Part shown: positions 1-10,488 of the stretch, piece after piece | Position numbering within the stretch: the stretch's first letter is position 1 | Layout of the letters: every line of letters begins with the position of its first letter | Origin: Adiantum capillus-veneris | Taxonomy: Eukaryota; Streptophyta; Polypodiopsida; Polypodiales; Pteridaceae | DNA length: 64,000 nt | Assembly: GCA_014529385.2 (NCBI GenBank) | Contig: CM043956.1 | Span: 89,461,221 to 89,525,220 of the forward strand | Direction of reading: 5' to 3' | Made by a program: the position numbers and the translations under genes | The notes under the pieces: model-generated | The model's database searches: none | What the model was told of the DNA's origin: nothing | What the model saw: the letters and a program-made list of their open reading frames with translations, nothing else

Positions 1-1462
1 TAAAGGCACAGTCAGTTTTTGGGGAGATGAGGATACTCTAGTCCAAGGGATCTCGAAAGAGAAGAAAAATCTACTTCACAAGCATCAAAGAGTAAAAAGT
101 GCCATGGACAGAAGATACGTGGGAATGAGCTCTTATGCATGCCTACAACCTATATCTTACAGAATAGCCCATTCCAGGTGTGAATTTCTAGTGAAATTTA
201 CACGAGGATGTTCATGTGGACTCACAACACAGCATACTCCGTTTTCACTTTTTTACCGACTGTAAATATTTTTTACCACAGTAAATATTTTTTACCTACA
301 GTAAATATTTTTCACCTACATGGTAAATACAAATCACTTTTTACCTACAGTAACTTTTTTTACCCATGGTAAATATTTTTTACTGCACCATAAATATTTG
401 GTAGGTAACAGTTCACTGTTACTAGAAGCAGTGATTGGGCATCAACAATGCAGTTACGGGAGGAGAAAAAGGGAAAATCTTATGGTAAAGGTGAGTCAAC
501 AGGGATAAAGACTTTTGGGTTGAAAAGATACATGCTGATATTTTCAAAGAACACGTGTCAAAAGAAGCCATGGTTGAGGATTTTTTGAGAATTTGATATT
601 CAGGAGGACCCAGCAGGTTCCCCCCTGACATGTGCAGAACCTCCAGTTTCAACAGACACCTACCTGCTCTTAAATGCTGGTCAAGGCCTTATCCCCATGT
701 GTCACAATCAGAAAAATCAGCATTTACCCTCCCCTCTCACATCACTCTAGAGAATATCTTGATGGTGACATATCAGGTGACCTCAATCTGTTGACCACCC
801 TAAGCAAAAAGTAACCCCAATCAGCGGATTTAAGCATGTTTATCCCTAATCCTAAACCCTCTTAGAAACCTATATAAGGAGGCCTTCTCTCACTCAAAAC
901 CAACACTTCAACCACTTCACCAAGCAACGAAGCTATGACGACATTGCTCACAACGAGGAGCTATGGATTGAGCTCTACTCTCTCTCCCTCTAGTATGCTA
1001 CATTACTAGCCCTAAAACCTAAATAAGGAGTCTTCTCTCATGCTCCATGCCCACCATCCTCGCCATCATTCTCTAAGGTATTGATGTGTTGCTAGTAGGA
1101 TCATACCTACTTGCTGGGTTGATTGTTTTTGACAAGGGATTATGCCATCCTTGGCTTGCTTCTCTATATCCTTGTTATGAATGATCAGATGCCGTTGTAT
1201 TGTTAAGATGATGTCTTGTGTATATATATGCTACATAATGTCCCTAAGCTTCGTTTCTATGTGTTTTGCCATATGTTTTGATGCCATCATAATGCCAGAA
1301 GTCTCACTTGCCTATGTGCACTATGTGTGAGGTCCCTAAACCTCTTAATTTAGGGTGGTGCCCCCTTTGTTTTGTTCTTTTCTTGTTTGCATGAGGCGTG
1401 GTTTTTGGAGTGTGCACGAGTACAGAGGCCACCCGATTGCACTGCTCTTTTTCCCACTATCA
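1..1462. other. Non-coding stretch with AT-rich array and LTR-like segment
   Basis: I see no gene here. Positions 255-405 hold a degenerate array (separate entry). A TATA-like motif (tatataagg) at 871-879 is followed by a pyrimidine-rich stretch, and a diverged second copy of this TATA plus CTTCTCTC block lies near 1014-1045. That looks like remains of an LTR promoter region, but I found no partner copy to prove it. The segment ends abruptly at 1463 where the terminal repeat of gypsy element 1 begins. Confidence 0.4.
255..405. repeat. Degenerate AT-rich tandem array
   Basis: About seven imperfect units of roughly 20 bp share the core CAGTAAATATTTTTTACC. Units vary by insertions and substitutions, so this is an old array. 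Short ORFs across it are composition artefacts. Confidence 0.7.
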
Positions 1463-2250
1463 ACATCCTCCCTCCTAACCCTCCTCTTTGGAGGAAGTGC
1501 AACTTTATCCTCCACTCTTTTTATTCTACAATCTCTTACTCCATCATGATCTCTCTCATGGTTATGTTAATGATCATTAAATCATCTTCAAAACATTCAA
1601 GTGTCGTAATTCGTGATGGTTAGCCAGCGTCTACCTTCCCCTTAAAAGGTGTGCGAGAAATCAAGTAACTGTTCTATTCTCAATTTACCATTGGTTTGTT
1701 TCTCCACACTTATTCAATTGTGTTCTAAAGTAATTTCTCACTCCAACTCTCTTTTGCTTCATTACATATGCATGTGGCTACCTCTCATGGTGATTTTATT
1801 TGTGTCACGGCATTGCATAGATGGAGATGAGCTCTCTATGCAAAGTGTGTTAGTTCGATGTAGGTGATTCTCTTCTGTGTTTGAGAGGAAAGTCTTTTGC
1901 GCATGATTTTTTGATAAGTCCTTGAGAGAGGAGGAGTTTGGATGTATCATGGGTATTCTTATGGGGAGAAGGTGAATGCTATTACACAAATTGCATATTT
2001 CATTTGATGCACGGCATTGGGTTGCATAATCGTTGATGGTGTCAAGTGTCCAAAGTGTATATAGAGTAAGGGGTTTTCAAAGTTTGTTGCTTGAGTGGGT
2101 GAGTGCAAGTGTTATTTTGATTGGTTTCCTTCTCCACTGCCAAAAGAAGGTGGTGCCCCAAGTAGTGTGTGTACCTCTCTATGAACATTTTGTGAGGGTA
2201 GGCCCATTGGTTTGGGTGTAGAGGCCCCATTTTCAAAAAACTCGCCCTCA
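1463..2250 (+). repeat. 5' terminal repeat (LTR, truncated) of gypsy element 1
   Basis: This block is repeated in the same orientation at 10489-11320 with high identity, and the two copies bracket a gag-pol region. It ends in CCCTCA immediately before a primer-binding-site-like motif, as an LTR should. The copy is truncated on its 5' side: the partner contains a TATA-containing upstream part (10386) that has no counterpart here. It also lacks about 46 bp present in the partner near 10576-10621; the gap lies between short catc repeats, as in a microhomology deletion. With no upstream promoter half, this copy is unlikely to drive transcription. Confidence 0.8.
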
Positions 2251-2255
2251 TAAAG

Positions 2256-2272
2256 TGGTGCCCCCACGGAGG
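2256..2272 (+). other. Candidate primer-binding site of gypsy element 1
   Basis: TGGTGCCCCCACGGAGG begins five bases after the LTR end. A TGG start close to the LTR edge is the usual form of a tRNA primer-binding site. The same position in the G and E elements reads TGGCG(T/C)CCCCA(T/C)(G/A)GAGGA, so the site is shared across relatives. I cannot name the tRNA with certainty. Confidence 0.6.
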
Positions 2273-2304
2273 AACATATTTCCAAGTTACCTTCAAATTT
2301 TTAG

Positions 2305-2520
2305 TTGATGAACAATGGAGTTCCCATCTATCCATTTCATTTTGCACAACACATTAGAGTAAATGTTCACATAGATAGAAAAGTCTTTTTCCAGCAACAC
2401 ATTGTTTTTATGTTTGGTGCAGAAAGACTTAGAGAAATACAGGCATCACCCAATCCAATTATACTTCCAATCATCAATTATGAAACTTCTTTTGATGTTC
2501 ACGTGTTCATTTTGTTTTAA
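2305..2520 (+). CDS. Small pre-gag protein, copy a (71 aa), unknown function
   Basis: This intact ORF lies 33 bp after the primer-binding site and ahead of gag. The 71-residue product has no signal peptide or catalytic motif that I recognise. It is clearly homologous to three other ORFs in the window (2604, 37245 and 48673 on the minus strand). Shared features are a central FFQQ.IVFMFG..RLREI segment, a P.PI.LPxINYE segment and a C-terminal FDVHVFIL just before the stop. DNA identity among copies is much lower than protein similarity, which argues for past protein-level constraint. Ogre/Tat elements are known to carry an extra ORF ahead of gag, but those are much longer. The start could be codon 1 or codon 2 (both Met). 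Function is unknown. Confidence 0.65.
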   Translation: MMNNGVPIYPFHFAQHIRVNVHIDRKVFFQQHIVFMFGAERLREIQASPNPIILPIINYETSFDVHVFILF

Positions 2521-2603
2521 AGGTAGGAACAAGGAGTGGTGAAGGGGTGCTCAAGGGCCATATGAAGGAACGAGGTCTTCAAACCAACAACGAGGAGTAG
2601 CAC

Positions 2604-2816
2604 ATGAATCACGATCAAAACAATGAACCTTTTAGGCCTATTGCTCGGCAATCCATTCATATAATCATTGCAACGAAGTTAAGGTTTCAATCTATCATAA
2701 GGAGGATATTTGGATCCACTCGCCTCAATGAAATCAATGCTTCAATTAATCCATTTATTCTACCTATGATAACGTATGAATTAACAATGGATGTGTACAT
2801 CTTCATTTTAATGTAA
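2604..2816 (+). CDS. Small pre-gag protein, copy b (70 aa), tandem paralogue
   Basis: This second intact ORF follows copy a after 83 bp and precedes gag. The 70-residue product aligns end to end with copy a: the FG.(T/E)RL.EI core, the NP.ILP(M/I)I.YE segment and the C-terminal DV(Y/H)(I/V)FIL are kept. The N-terminal half is diverged, with basic residues (TKLRFQSIIRRIFG) replacing the FFQQ segment. The arrangement is best read as an old internal duplication of the small gene. The G and E elements have only one copy. Function is unknown. Confidence 0.6.
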   Translation: MNHDQNNEPFRPIARQSIHIIIATKLRFQSIIRRIFGSTRLNEINASINPFILPMITYELTMDVYIFILM

Positions 2817-2898
2817 TCAGATTTATAGTGTCAACAATCATGTGCGGCCCGTAAGAGAAAGGTTTTTTTTTTTTTTTAATCCAAAAAGTCTAAACAAA

Positions 2899-3925
2899 AT
2901 GTCAAGTTCTTTTCTCACGTTTTATGCAAGAAGTGGGGAAGATGCGGAAGAGTTTCTTGACAACTTGGAGATGGCACATCTCATATCCGGGAGAGATGAA
3001 GAGGAAGTAAATCTACGAGCCTTCCCGTTGGTTCTAAAAGCAGAAGCTAAAGCATGGTATGAGACCTTGCAACCCCAAATCAAGTCCAACTGGGAGAGAC
3101 TGCGAGCAAGCTTCCTCTCCAAGTTCGAGCAAGGTGATACTTCTGAAGGACTATGGAAATGTCTTATTGGACATAAGCAGGTATCACTTGAATACTATCC
3201 CTCTTATGCAGCAACCTTTGTCAATATATGGGGTAGGTGGGAGGCTACATTAGAAAATCATGGTGGTGAACCTAACTTTCTAAAAAAAAGAGAGATTCAT
3301 GGTTGGCTTGTATCCACTTTTAAAGGCTAAAGTAGAGCTAAAATTCTCGTCCACCTTCGAAGAAGCACGTGAGGTAGCCATCATCAAGTTTAGAAAACTA
3401 CACTTCCAAGCACATAGAGCAAGGGGTTTGAATGAAGCGAGTGAGAGGGAGTCTTCACAAACCATGGAAGCACCAATTAGGGCCCCTCTTGTACAATCTT
3501 CACTAATAGGAGATAACTCTCAACAAGAGGTTTTACAAAGGCTAACTCAACAGCTTGAGAACCTAACTCTGAATCTAGTACAGAGCCTACCTCAACAATG
3601 ACAACCAAGAGAAGGGAATCGCAATCAACGAAGACAAGCTCAAGAGTTGTGATGTTGGAATTCCAATGAAATGGGCCATGGAATGTACAATTGTCCACAT
3701 CCAAGGAGACTTTCGGGAGACATATATCCCCCTAGACTGCCTCCTCTCACTGTGCAGCAATAACTAGCTCAAAGCCCACAAATCCTTCGTCGACCACCAC
3801 CACCAGCAAATATACCTCACGTCCCACATGAGGAGGAAGAAAGAGGAGTCAACATCATCAAGCTGGAAGAGGTAATAGATGAGCATACTCTAAACTTTGA
3901 TGTTACGCCAATAGAAAAACGCACA
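2899..3925 (+). pseudogene. gag: Ty3/gypsy gag, frameshifted (element 1)
   Basis: Gag packages element RNA into virus-like particles. From the Met at 2899 the frame gives a capsid-type domain (EDAEEFLDNLEMAHL, then AFPLVLKAEAKAWYETL), typical of plant Ty3/gypsy Retrotrans_gag. A run of A residues near 3280-3290 marks a frameshift; the rest of the capsid continues in the next frame from about 3299. In-frame stops follow at 3599 (TGA) and 3650 (TGA). The second lies directly before a degenerate zinc knuckle at 3653-3694 (C..S....H....C, second Cys replaced by Ser). Coding-like sequence continues to about 3925. I chose 2899 rather than the earlier Met at 2842 because the latter reads through a poly-T tract with no gag similarity. 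Confidence 0.85.
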
Positions 3926-3932
3926 AGAGCAC

Positions 3933-4211
3933 ATGATAAGTGAAGGAACAAATTCAACCAGAAGGGACAAGAAGAAGAAGTCAAAGATGGAAGAAGCTGA
4001 AAGTATAAAGAAGAAAAGATCAAGGCGAAGGGAAATTGGTATCAACGACTTCCCATTGGGAAAGGAGCTAGAGACCTACAACATCCTGGAGGATTTACAA
4101 AGCCAAAAGCCAAACATTTCATGGCCTCAACTTCTACTTCTATCAGCCAAAGTAAGAAGGCAATGGCCAAAGTTGGTAAGTATAAGAATTCCAAAGAAGA
4201 ATTTCCATTAA
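3933..4211 (+). pseudogene. Gag-protease linker of element 1
   Basis: This frame encodes a lysine/arginine-rich stretch followed by a conserved block, INDFPLGKEL, then PQLLLLSAKVRRQWPK. The F and E elements have the same block between gag and protease (DFPLG, then a KLKRQWKRMV-like segment), so this is a real part of the polyprotein. It lies in a different frame from the protease that follows, with a stop at 4209, so at least one frameshift separates them. Confidence 0.6.
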
Positions 4212-4215
4212 GGTT

Positions 4216-4713
4216 GTGGCCTCAAAGCTACAAAAAGATGTGGAACCCATTGTGGATGCTTACATAAGGGGTAAAAAGGTGTCTAATGTATATGTTGATG
4301 GTGGAGCTCAAATGTGTGTAATCACAGAAAAATCAATGAACATATTAGGGCTTGAAATTACAAAGTCCTCTAATTGTCAAGCTAGGCTAGCCAACGACTC
4401 AAGTGTGAAGTGTTTGGGGATCATTGAAAATGTAAAAGTCTCTATATGTAACATAGATGCACGAGTGGATATGTATGCCATGCCAGCTAAGGGGGAGGGC
4501 TATCCCATCATCCTAGGGAGGCCTTGGCTCATTGCTGTGAATGCAGATAAAAAATGGGGAAGTGGTCGTTTGATTCTTAAGAAGGGTCAACCGGTGGTGT
4601 ATGATTGGCGAGAAGGAAAGCAACTAGATATCAACTATGAAACCACTGCAAATGAAGAGAGCAAGGAGGAGAGTCCTTACTCAAGTGATGAGGAAGCATC
4701 AACGAGTGCATAA
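4216..4713 (+). pseudogene. Retropepsin-type aspartic protease (element 1)
   Basis: This segment encodes the element protease that would cut the Gag-Pol polyprotein. The active-site motif is VYVDGGAQMCVIT, with DGG in place of the commoner D(S/T)G; the F and G-related copies also have DGG, so this is a family trait rather than damage. The C-terminal ILGRPWL motif is present. An acidic tail leads to an in-frame TAA at 4711; the next segment continues in the same frame, so this is the first of four stops in an otherwise continuous pol frame. Confidence 0.85.
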
Positions 4714-4734
4714 ACCAGTGAAGAGGAGTCTTCT

Positions 4735-6018
4735 TTGGAGGTAATGGGAATTGTATTTAATGCCAAAACCCAAGATGTTTCCGTAGAAGAAAATCCAACA
4801 GACAATCACACACGAGGGGATGAAATATGCCACCACCTTGAAGAAGGATTTGAGAAGATGCTTGCAAAAGATCTTACTTGTCAGGAGAAGAGGTCCTACA
4901 TCAATATGTTAAGGAGGTATCCCAATTTGTTTATCACTGACTACTCACAAATAAGAGGTGTAGATGTAATAGAGCATCGAATTGAATTGAAACCAGGGAC
5001 CAAACCCGTGGCTCAAAAGTTAAGGCGACTAGGATCTGTGCAACAAAAGGCCCTCCTACAAGAAGTGAATCGACTCTTGAAGGCTGGCTTCATCTATCCA
5101 GTATCCAACTCCAAATGGGTATCACCTATTGTAGTCACTCCCAAGAAGAATGGTAAGTGGAGGGTCTGCGTGGATTACAAACCCCTCAATGTTACGACAA
5201 AGAGGGACCACTTCCCTCTCCATTTCCAAGATGAAATTTTGAATGAAGTAGCAGGTCATGAATGCTACATTGTGTGTGATGGGTATTCAGGATATTTTCA
5301 AATTAGAATAGCAGAAGAGGACCAGCCAAAAACCACCTTCATCACACCTTGGGGATGTTTTTCATTTAGAGTAATTCCTTTTGGGCTCACCAATGCTGCT
5401 AGCACCTTCATGAGATTCACAATATTTGTATTTCAGCCATTCTTTGGAAAATCTATAAGAGTCTTTATGGATGATTTCTGTATTTATAGTTGTAGATCAC
5501 TTCACTGCCAAAAGGTTGAAGAGGGGCTTAAGAGGCTCCATCAATTTGGGGGACAACTCAACCCAGAGAAGTTTCATATCAGTGAATCTCAGGTGGTATT
5601 GTTAGGCCATGGGGTTTCTTCACAAGGAATTCAAGTGGATCCCTCTAAAGTAGAGGCCCTTTTGTCATTATCTCCACCAACAACAACTAAGGAGCTAATG
5701 ACCTTCAACCACAAAGTGAGGTACATGTTTCGCTTCATCCATCTCCTAGCAGAAGCCATCGCCCCTTTGCATAGGTTGACAAACCAATCTTCATTTGAAT
5801 GGGGGAGGGAACATGCAAAATGTTTTGAGGAAGTGAAGGGCATTCTTAGCTCTCTCCCAATCCTAATGCCACTAGATCCAAAGGAGACCTACTATGTCAC
5901 TCCAAGTGTAGGTTTCAAAGCAATTCTTGTTGTTCTGATGCAAAAAGATCCTAAAACATCATACATGAGGCCGATATATTTTGCAAGCAAGGTGATGACT
6001 TCGGCCGAGAAGGGATAA
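4735..6018 (+). pseudogene. pol: Ty3/gypsy reverse transcriptase with degenerate RNase H1 (element 1)
   Basis: Reverse transcriptase copies element RNA to DNA. Counting from 4735, the RT core spans about residues 115-300: SPIVVTPKKNG, then VCDGYSGYFQ with catalytic Asp 182, then VFMDDFCIYS with the FMDD box at residues 244-247 (DNA 5464). Residues 310-427 hold the connection and the start of a classical RNase H. There the first catalytic Asp is missing (YYVTPSVGFKA), as is usual in Tat-lineage elements, where this domain is a dead remnant. The ORF ends at a TAA (6016) after MTSAEKG; the expected sequence continues in frame, so the stop is a point mutation. A further in-frame TGA follows at 6169. 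Confidence 0.9.
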
Positions 6019-6171
6019 ACTGAAATGGAGAAAGTGGTCTTTGCAATCTTGCTTGCGGTAAGGAAGTTTCGATCGTATCTTCTTCCTATGCCATTTTTTT
6101 TTCTTACCTTAGAGCACAATCTACCATATGTAGTACAATACATGAGCCTCTCATCTAGAATAGAAAAGTGA

Positions 6172-6657
6172 GTGCTTGAATGCCAAGAATTTGAATACAC
6201 TTTCCTTGTAGAAGATAGCACAAGAGCAGGGCTTGCAGACATTCTCACCTACAAAGTGAGAGAAAGGGAAGGATCACGACTACAAAGAGAGGAAGGCTCA
6301 AAACACTTCAAAGTGAAGGAGATTGATAATGCCCATACTTTATGCTTTGACGCAGCTTATCAATGCCAACAAGACAAAGCAACAGGGGGGATCATCATTT
6401 TGAACCCACAAAAGGAGGTAATGGTTAGAAAAGGTATCACTCTACCCAATGTTCACTCTAACAATGAGGCTGAGTATGTTGCTCTAACCCTTGGGTTAGA
6501 AGAATGCAAAGAACTAGGCATACAAAGACTTATTATAAAAGGTGATTCTTTGCTACTGGTCAGGCAAATCCAAGGGACTTGGAGGTGCAAGAATTGTACA
6601 TTGTTTGAGTGGCTTAGTAGTGTAAGAGCTTTGATGAAGGGTTTTAAAGCAACATAG
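6172..6657 (+). pseudogene. Second RNase H (archaeal-type aRNH) of element 1
   Basis: After the dead first RNase H comes a second RNase H fold. Counting from 6172 it has CFDAAYQ (Asp 60), NNEAEYVALTLGL (Glu 99) and IIKGDSLLLV (Asp 125). The fourth acidic residue is in the THNKEAD motif just past the TAG at 6655, in the same frame. A full catalytic set in this position is the hallmark of the Tat lineage of plant Ty3/gypsy, which gained an additional archaeal-like RNase H. Residues 1-30 are the end of the connection region (QEFEYTFLVEDSTRAGLADILTY). Stops at 6169 (TGA) and 6655 (TAG) bound this piece; neither involves a frameshift. Confidence 0.85.
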
Positions 6658-6669
6658 GTACAACACATT

Positions 6670-8193
6670 GTGAGAACTCATAACAAGGAAGCAGACTTAC
6701 TCGCAAATGAAAAGCTTCAAATGGCGGTAGGAGGTGTGAAACTATATGAACCCAAATATCAAGGTCAAGAGGAGCTAAAAGACATTATTTTCTTTATACA
6801 AGCAGGTGAGTGTCCTAAACACTTAGACAAGGTGCAAAGACATAGACTAGTTAAGAAGGCCACACCTTACCAGTTGATCGGGGACGTTTTATATCACAAA
6901 GAGAAAGATTTGGTCTTGAGGAGAGTACCAGGTGTGCAAGAGATAGAGAAAATTCTTCTTTCATGTCATGATGATGTCTGTGGTTGTCACTTTTCTCAAG
7001 ATATTACAAGTAGGAAGATTTTACAAGCAGGGTTTATATGGCCGAGCTTACATCGTGATGTCCAACATTGGTGTAAGGCATGTAAGCAATGCCAAATTGT
7101 TGGGGATAGACGACTAACATATGAGCCTCGGGTCCCAATAATATCTTATGGCCCTTTTGAAAAGTGGGATGTGGATAGAATAGGTCCCCTACCTCGTACT
7201 TCTACAGGAAAGGTTTTCATCATCATGGGTGTTGACTACATGACACGATGGGCGGAAGCAACAAGCACAACCCGAATCACAGCTGAAGAGGTATCAAAGT
7301 TTATTTTTTATCATATTTGTAGTAGGTTTGGAACACCTCTAGAAATCTTATCAGATCGAGGCCCGAGTTTTAGGACTGACCTTCTGAATGATCTCTTGAG
7401 GAGGTTAAAAGTGAAACACCTGCATTCCACACCCTACTATCCTCAATGCAATGGATTGGTTGAAAAAGTGAATGGAATGATATGTAAGATCATTTCTAAG
7501 CAGGTTGTGGACCGGCCTAATGATTGGGATCACCATTTGACGGCTTCTCTTTGGGCGTATAGGAAATCTTTTAAGGTATCTACCCAATTCACCCCTTTTC
7601 ATCTAGTTTATGGACAGGAGGCACTTCTCCCCATTGAGGTAGAGCTCTCAAGCTTGCGCGTTCTTGCAAGAGTGGCAAAAAAACCAAAACAGGTTCTACA
7701 TGAAAGGATCTTAGATCTCCAACAACTTGAGCTAGATAGAGAAGAGTCCATTGATCACTACATCACCAAAACGACAAGCCAAAGGGACAAAATCAACAAG
7801 AGGCTCAAGGGGAAAGGATTGAAGGAAGGTATGTTGGTTCTTCACTATGATAACCGACTTGATACTCGACTTGACAAAAAGTTTTTGCAAAGATGGGAGG
7901 GAGCTTTCATGATAAAAACAAAGTTTGGGAATGGAAGTTATAGATTAGCAGATTTATCAGGAAAATTCCACAAGACCAGAGTCAATGGATGGAGATTAAA
8001 GCCCTACTTTCAACGTATCAATCCGTTGATAGGAATTCATCTGCCTACATCATCTAAGCTCCAAATTGGCATGGATCCCTTCGGCTTGGCAAATGATCCA
8101 CCTATTTTTAAAGCTTTGATGTGCAAAGAAGAACCAGCCTTGGAATCTGAACATACCCAAGGAAACCCTCCCATCTCCGATTTATGGGATTGA
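6670..8193 (+). pseudogene. pol: Ty3/gypsy integrase (element 1)
   Basis: Integrase joins element cDNA to the chromosome. Counting from 6670: residues 1-15 are the end of the second RNase H. The HHCC zinc-binding region uses His 100, His 107, Cys 138 and Cys 141. The DDE core has Asp 169 (WDVDRIGP), Asp 229 (LSDRG) and Glu 265 (GLVEKVN), the normal D-35-E spacing. A C-terminal GPF-like segment follows (FLQRWEGAFMI, GSYRLADL). No chromodomain is visible, which fits a non-chromovirus (Tat/Athila clade). This 507-codon stretch is unbroken and its catalytic residues are all present, so the element was probably active fairly recently. The reading frame is shared with the protease and RT pieces upstream. 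Confidence 0.9.
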
Positions 8194-8275
8194 GGTAATG
8201 AAAAGAAGGTCTAATGGAGTAAAAGAGTGCATGTCGCTCCTCCTATTACAAAAAAAAAAAAAAGGAAAAGAAAAA
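8194..8275. other. Post-pol spacer with A-rich tract
   Basis: A short spacer follows the integrase stop and ends in a purine tract (mostly A with a few G) at about 8250-8279. It abuts the partial LTR N2. It resembles a polypurine tract, but the next LTR of element 1 starts much further on, so this is unproven. Confidence 0.35.
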
Positions 8276-9014
8276 AAGCTTCAATACTTCATTGGAGAAT
8301 CCCAAGTAGTTATGTGAGGAGGCAAAAACCTAATTGGAGGCGTCACAGCCTCAACCATGTAGTGGAAGCAGCACGGGACTGCACTAGCACCCTGTAAAGG
8401 AATGGCTGTATCTCCTTGCTTATGTGTCCAAATGAGCTCATTATTGGCTCTAAAATTTCCCACACAACATGATCAATGAACGCATTGTCATTGATGTGAC
8501 ATTTTGAGCTATTTCTAGGGTATTAATTACCATTTTAAGGTCATTTTTAGCCTAAAAATGCCATTTTGTAAGTAAAAAGCCCAAACGAGCTGGAAAAAAT
8601 CCCTAAATTTTTGGAAAAATCCCATTGGAATCAAATTTTATGTTGAACCTCATTTTTCCACTTGGTAAGCACTTTGGACACGTCTTTTATGCCTGTGCAT
8701 AAAACCTGCTATTTTTCGTCAAGATTGCCCGCATTGAACTTTTTAGGCAAAACGAGTGTGGCACTTCAAAACACTCGACATTTGTACATTTCCAAAGCAA
8801 ATTAGACATGATTTAATGTGTTAAATCATAGGACGGTGCCATGTCCCCAGCCTCGCCTGCCCGGCAAAGTATTTATACTCCTACAGCTATGGCAACCGTT
8901 TTCCCCATATATCACACTATGTATATCATAGCATTTGGTCCGCATAACAAAAGCATTGAGAGCTTGTGAGGTATATATTTTGATTTCACATTATACTCAT
9001 GCCATGGCACGACA
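8276..9014 (-). repeat. Partial LTR of family N (copy N2)
   Basis: About 740 bp match 34545-35256 in the same orientation. The 34240-35256 copy lies directly upstream of a primer-binding site and gag on the minus strand, so I read both as minus-strand LTRs starting TGTCGTGCCATGG. This copy lacks the last roughly 300 bp of the full LTR and has no gag beside it, so it is a fragment or truncated solo LTR inside the 3' part of element 1. Confidence 0.65.
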
Positions 9015-10488
9015 ACGGTAGCTTTCTCAGATAATCCAAACGTGATAAAATCATTAGGTTGAGTTTAAGTGGAATCAATGTTTAAGAAAGGATTGCCTCA
9101 GCTTAGCCTTGAGCCGGTTGAAAATGGAGACTAGTTGGTTGCAAACCATGGTAAAGGGAAGAAAAACTGGTGAAATATGTGAGAAAATAGTTTAAAAATC
9201 TTGCAATTTTTAAATTTATGCTAGTATTTCCGGTTCTCTTCTTTGTGGTGAGTGGCATAAAATGGTAACCATCTTTTTGCAACATTTTTCAGCCTACTCA
9301 ACGTCCTCTTCCTCATATGTGTATATATTTTTCTACGCTATTAAGTTATCTAGAGTAAATTCCCCCTCTTCGTTTAACCTTTGTGGCAACACATACATTG
9401 TACTCTTCCCAAAAATGTCACCTTAGTCATATATTTATATTACCACCCTTTTCATTTTTTCTTTGTAAATAAAATTAAGCATACAATAACCAACTATCTA
9501 CCCCAAAACTTTCTTACCTCTTGTAAATTAGTAGTAGAAAAATAATATATCCATCTTCCATCCCATATAGATAAATTGCCATGGAAAATCAACTCTCCAC
9601 TTGTCTTTACCAAAGATTATGGTCCATCTCTACAAGTCTTCTATGCCCCCTACATAGGTGGCCCAATATCTCTTAAGAATATACATATAGTTTTTCTCCT
9701 TTCAAAAAGACTCAAATTGTATATTCTTTTCACAAGCAAATAATATTGGGCCCTCCTCTATTTCTTTAAGCATCATACCCTTTTGAAAAAGCATGATTCT
9801 CTTTTGATGCATACAATCAAAGGGCCCCTACAAGGAGACTTGGAAGCAAAAGGTTCCCTAGCCTAGTGTGGACCTTCCAACCAAGTTCTTTGGTGCATGG
9901 ACGTGAAGAATAGTCCAAATTCATATCAAACATGTTGAGAAGGTCAAAGTGTCCTTTTGAAGCATGTCATTCCGAGCTACAAGTAAAAAGTTATGGTCAA
10001 AATAGCGTAAATCTGTCAGATTCGCAGCAAAAGGGAACTGTAAATCAAGTAAATCAAGAGGGTGAGATCTTATTTTGCCCCTACTCATCTTCTAGAAGAG
10101 CAATGAGTGTTCAAGGTCACTTGCATGTGATGGGACCAACCTAAAGATGCTTTCTAAATGCCAAGACAGACAAGTTGAGATACCCCGCAGGAGCCACCCG
10201 TAGAGCCTCATGGTGGGGCCCACCTACATTATGCACCCCTATGGAGCCTTCACGTTCTAAAATGATATTTTTGGTGAGTAAGTAGTACCTTTTATGTCCA
10301 ATATTCAATGAGTGGTCAAAGGATACTTAATTAGGGCTAATCACTCACCCTAATTAAGTGTAGCATAATCCCACTCCTACACAACTATAAATAGTCCCCC
10401 TTGGAGAGACTCAAAGACACATACCTGTATTTTCAACTTCATGTTGTTCTTGATCAATAGTAGAGAAAACCCCAACTCTCCCTCTTTC
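9015..10488. other. 3' internal region of element 1, no gene recognised
   Basis: I see no coding signal here. It lies between the N2 fragment and the part of the 3' LTR shared with the 5' copy. The true 3' LTR must start somewhere in this stretch; a TG at 10126 is one candidate, but without the matching 5' half the boundary cannot be fixed. A TATA box at 10385-10392 (tataaata) is the likely LTR promoter. Confidence 0.4.
10385..10392 (+). promoter_or_regulatory. TATA box in 3' LTR of element 1
   Basis: The motif ctataaatag lies about 100 bp before the start of the LTR segment shared with 1463-2250, at a position suited to a U3 promoter. The corresponding part of the 5' LTR is missing. Confidence 0.5.

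Noticed and set aside
8250-8279. Polypurine tract of element 1
   Set aside because: No LTR of element 1 starts after it; the next sequence is the N2 LTR fragment in opposite orientation.
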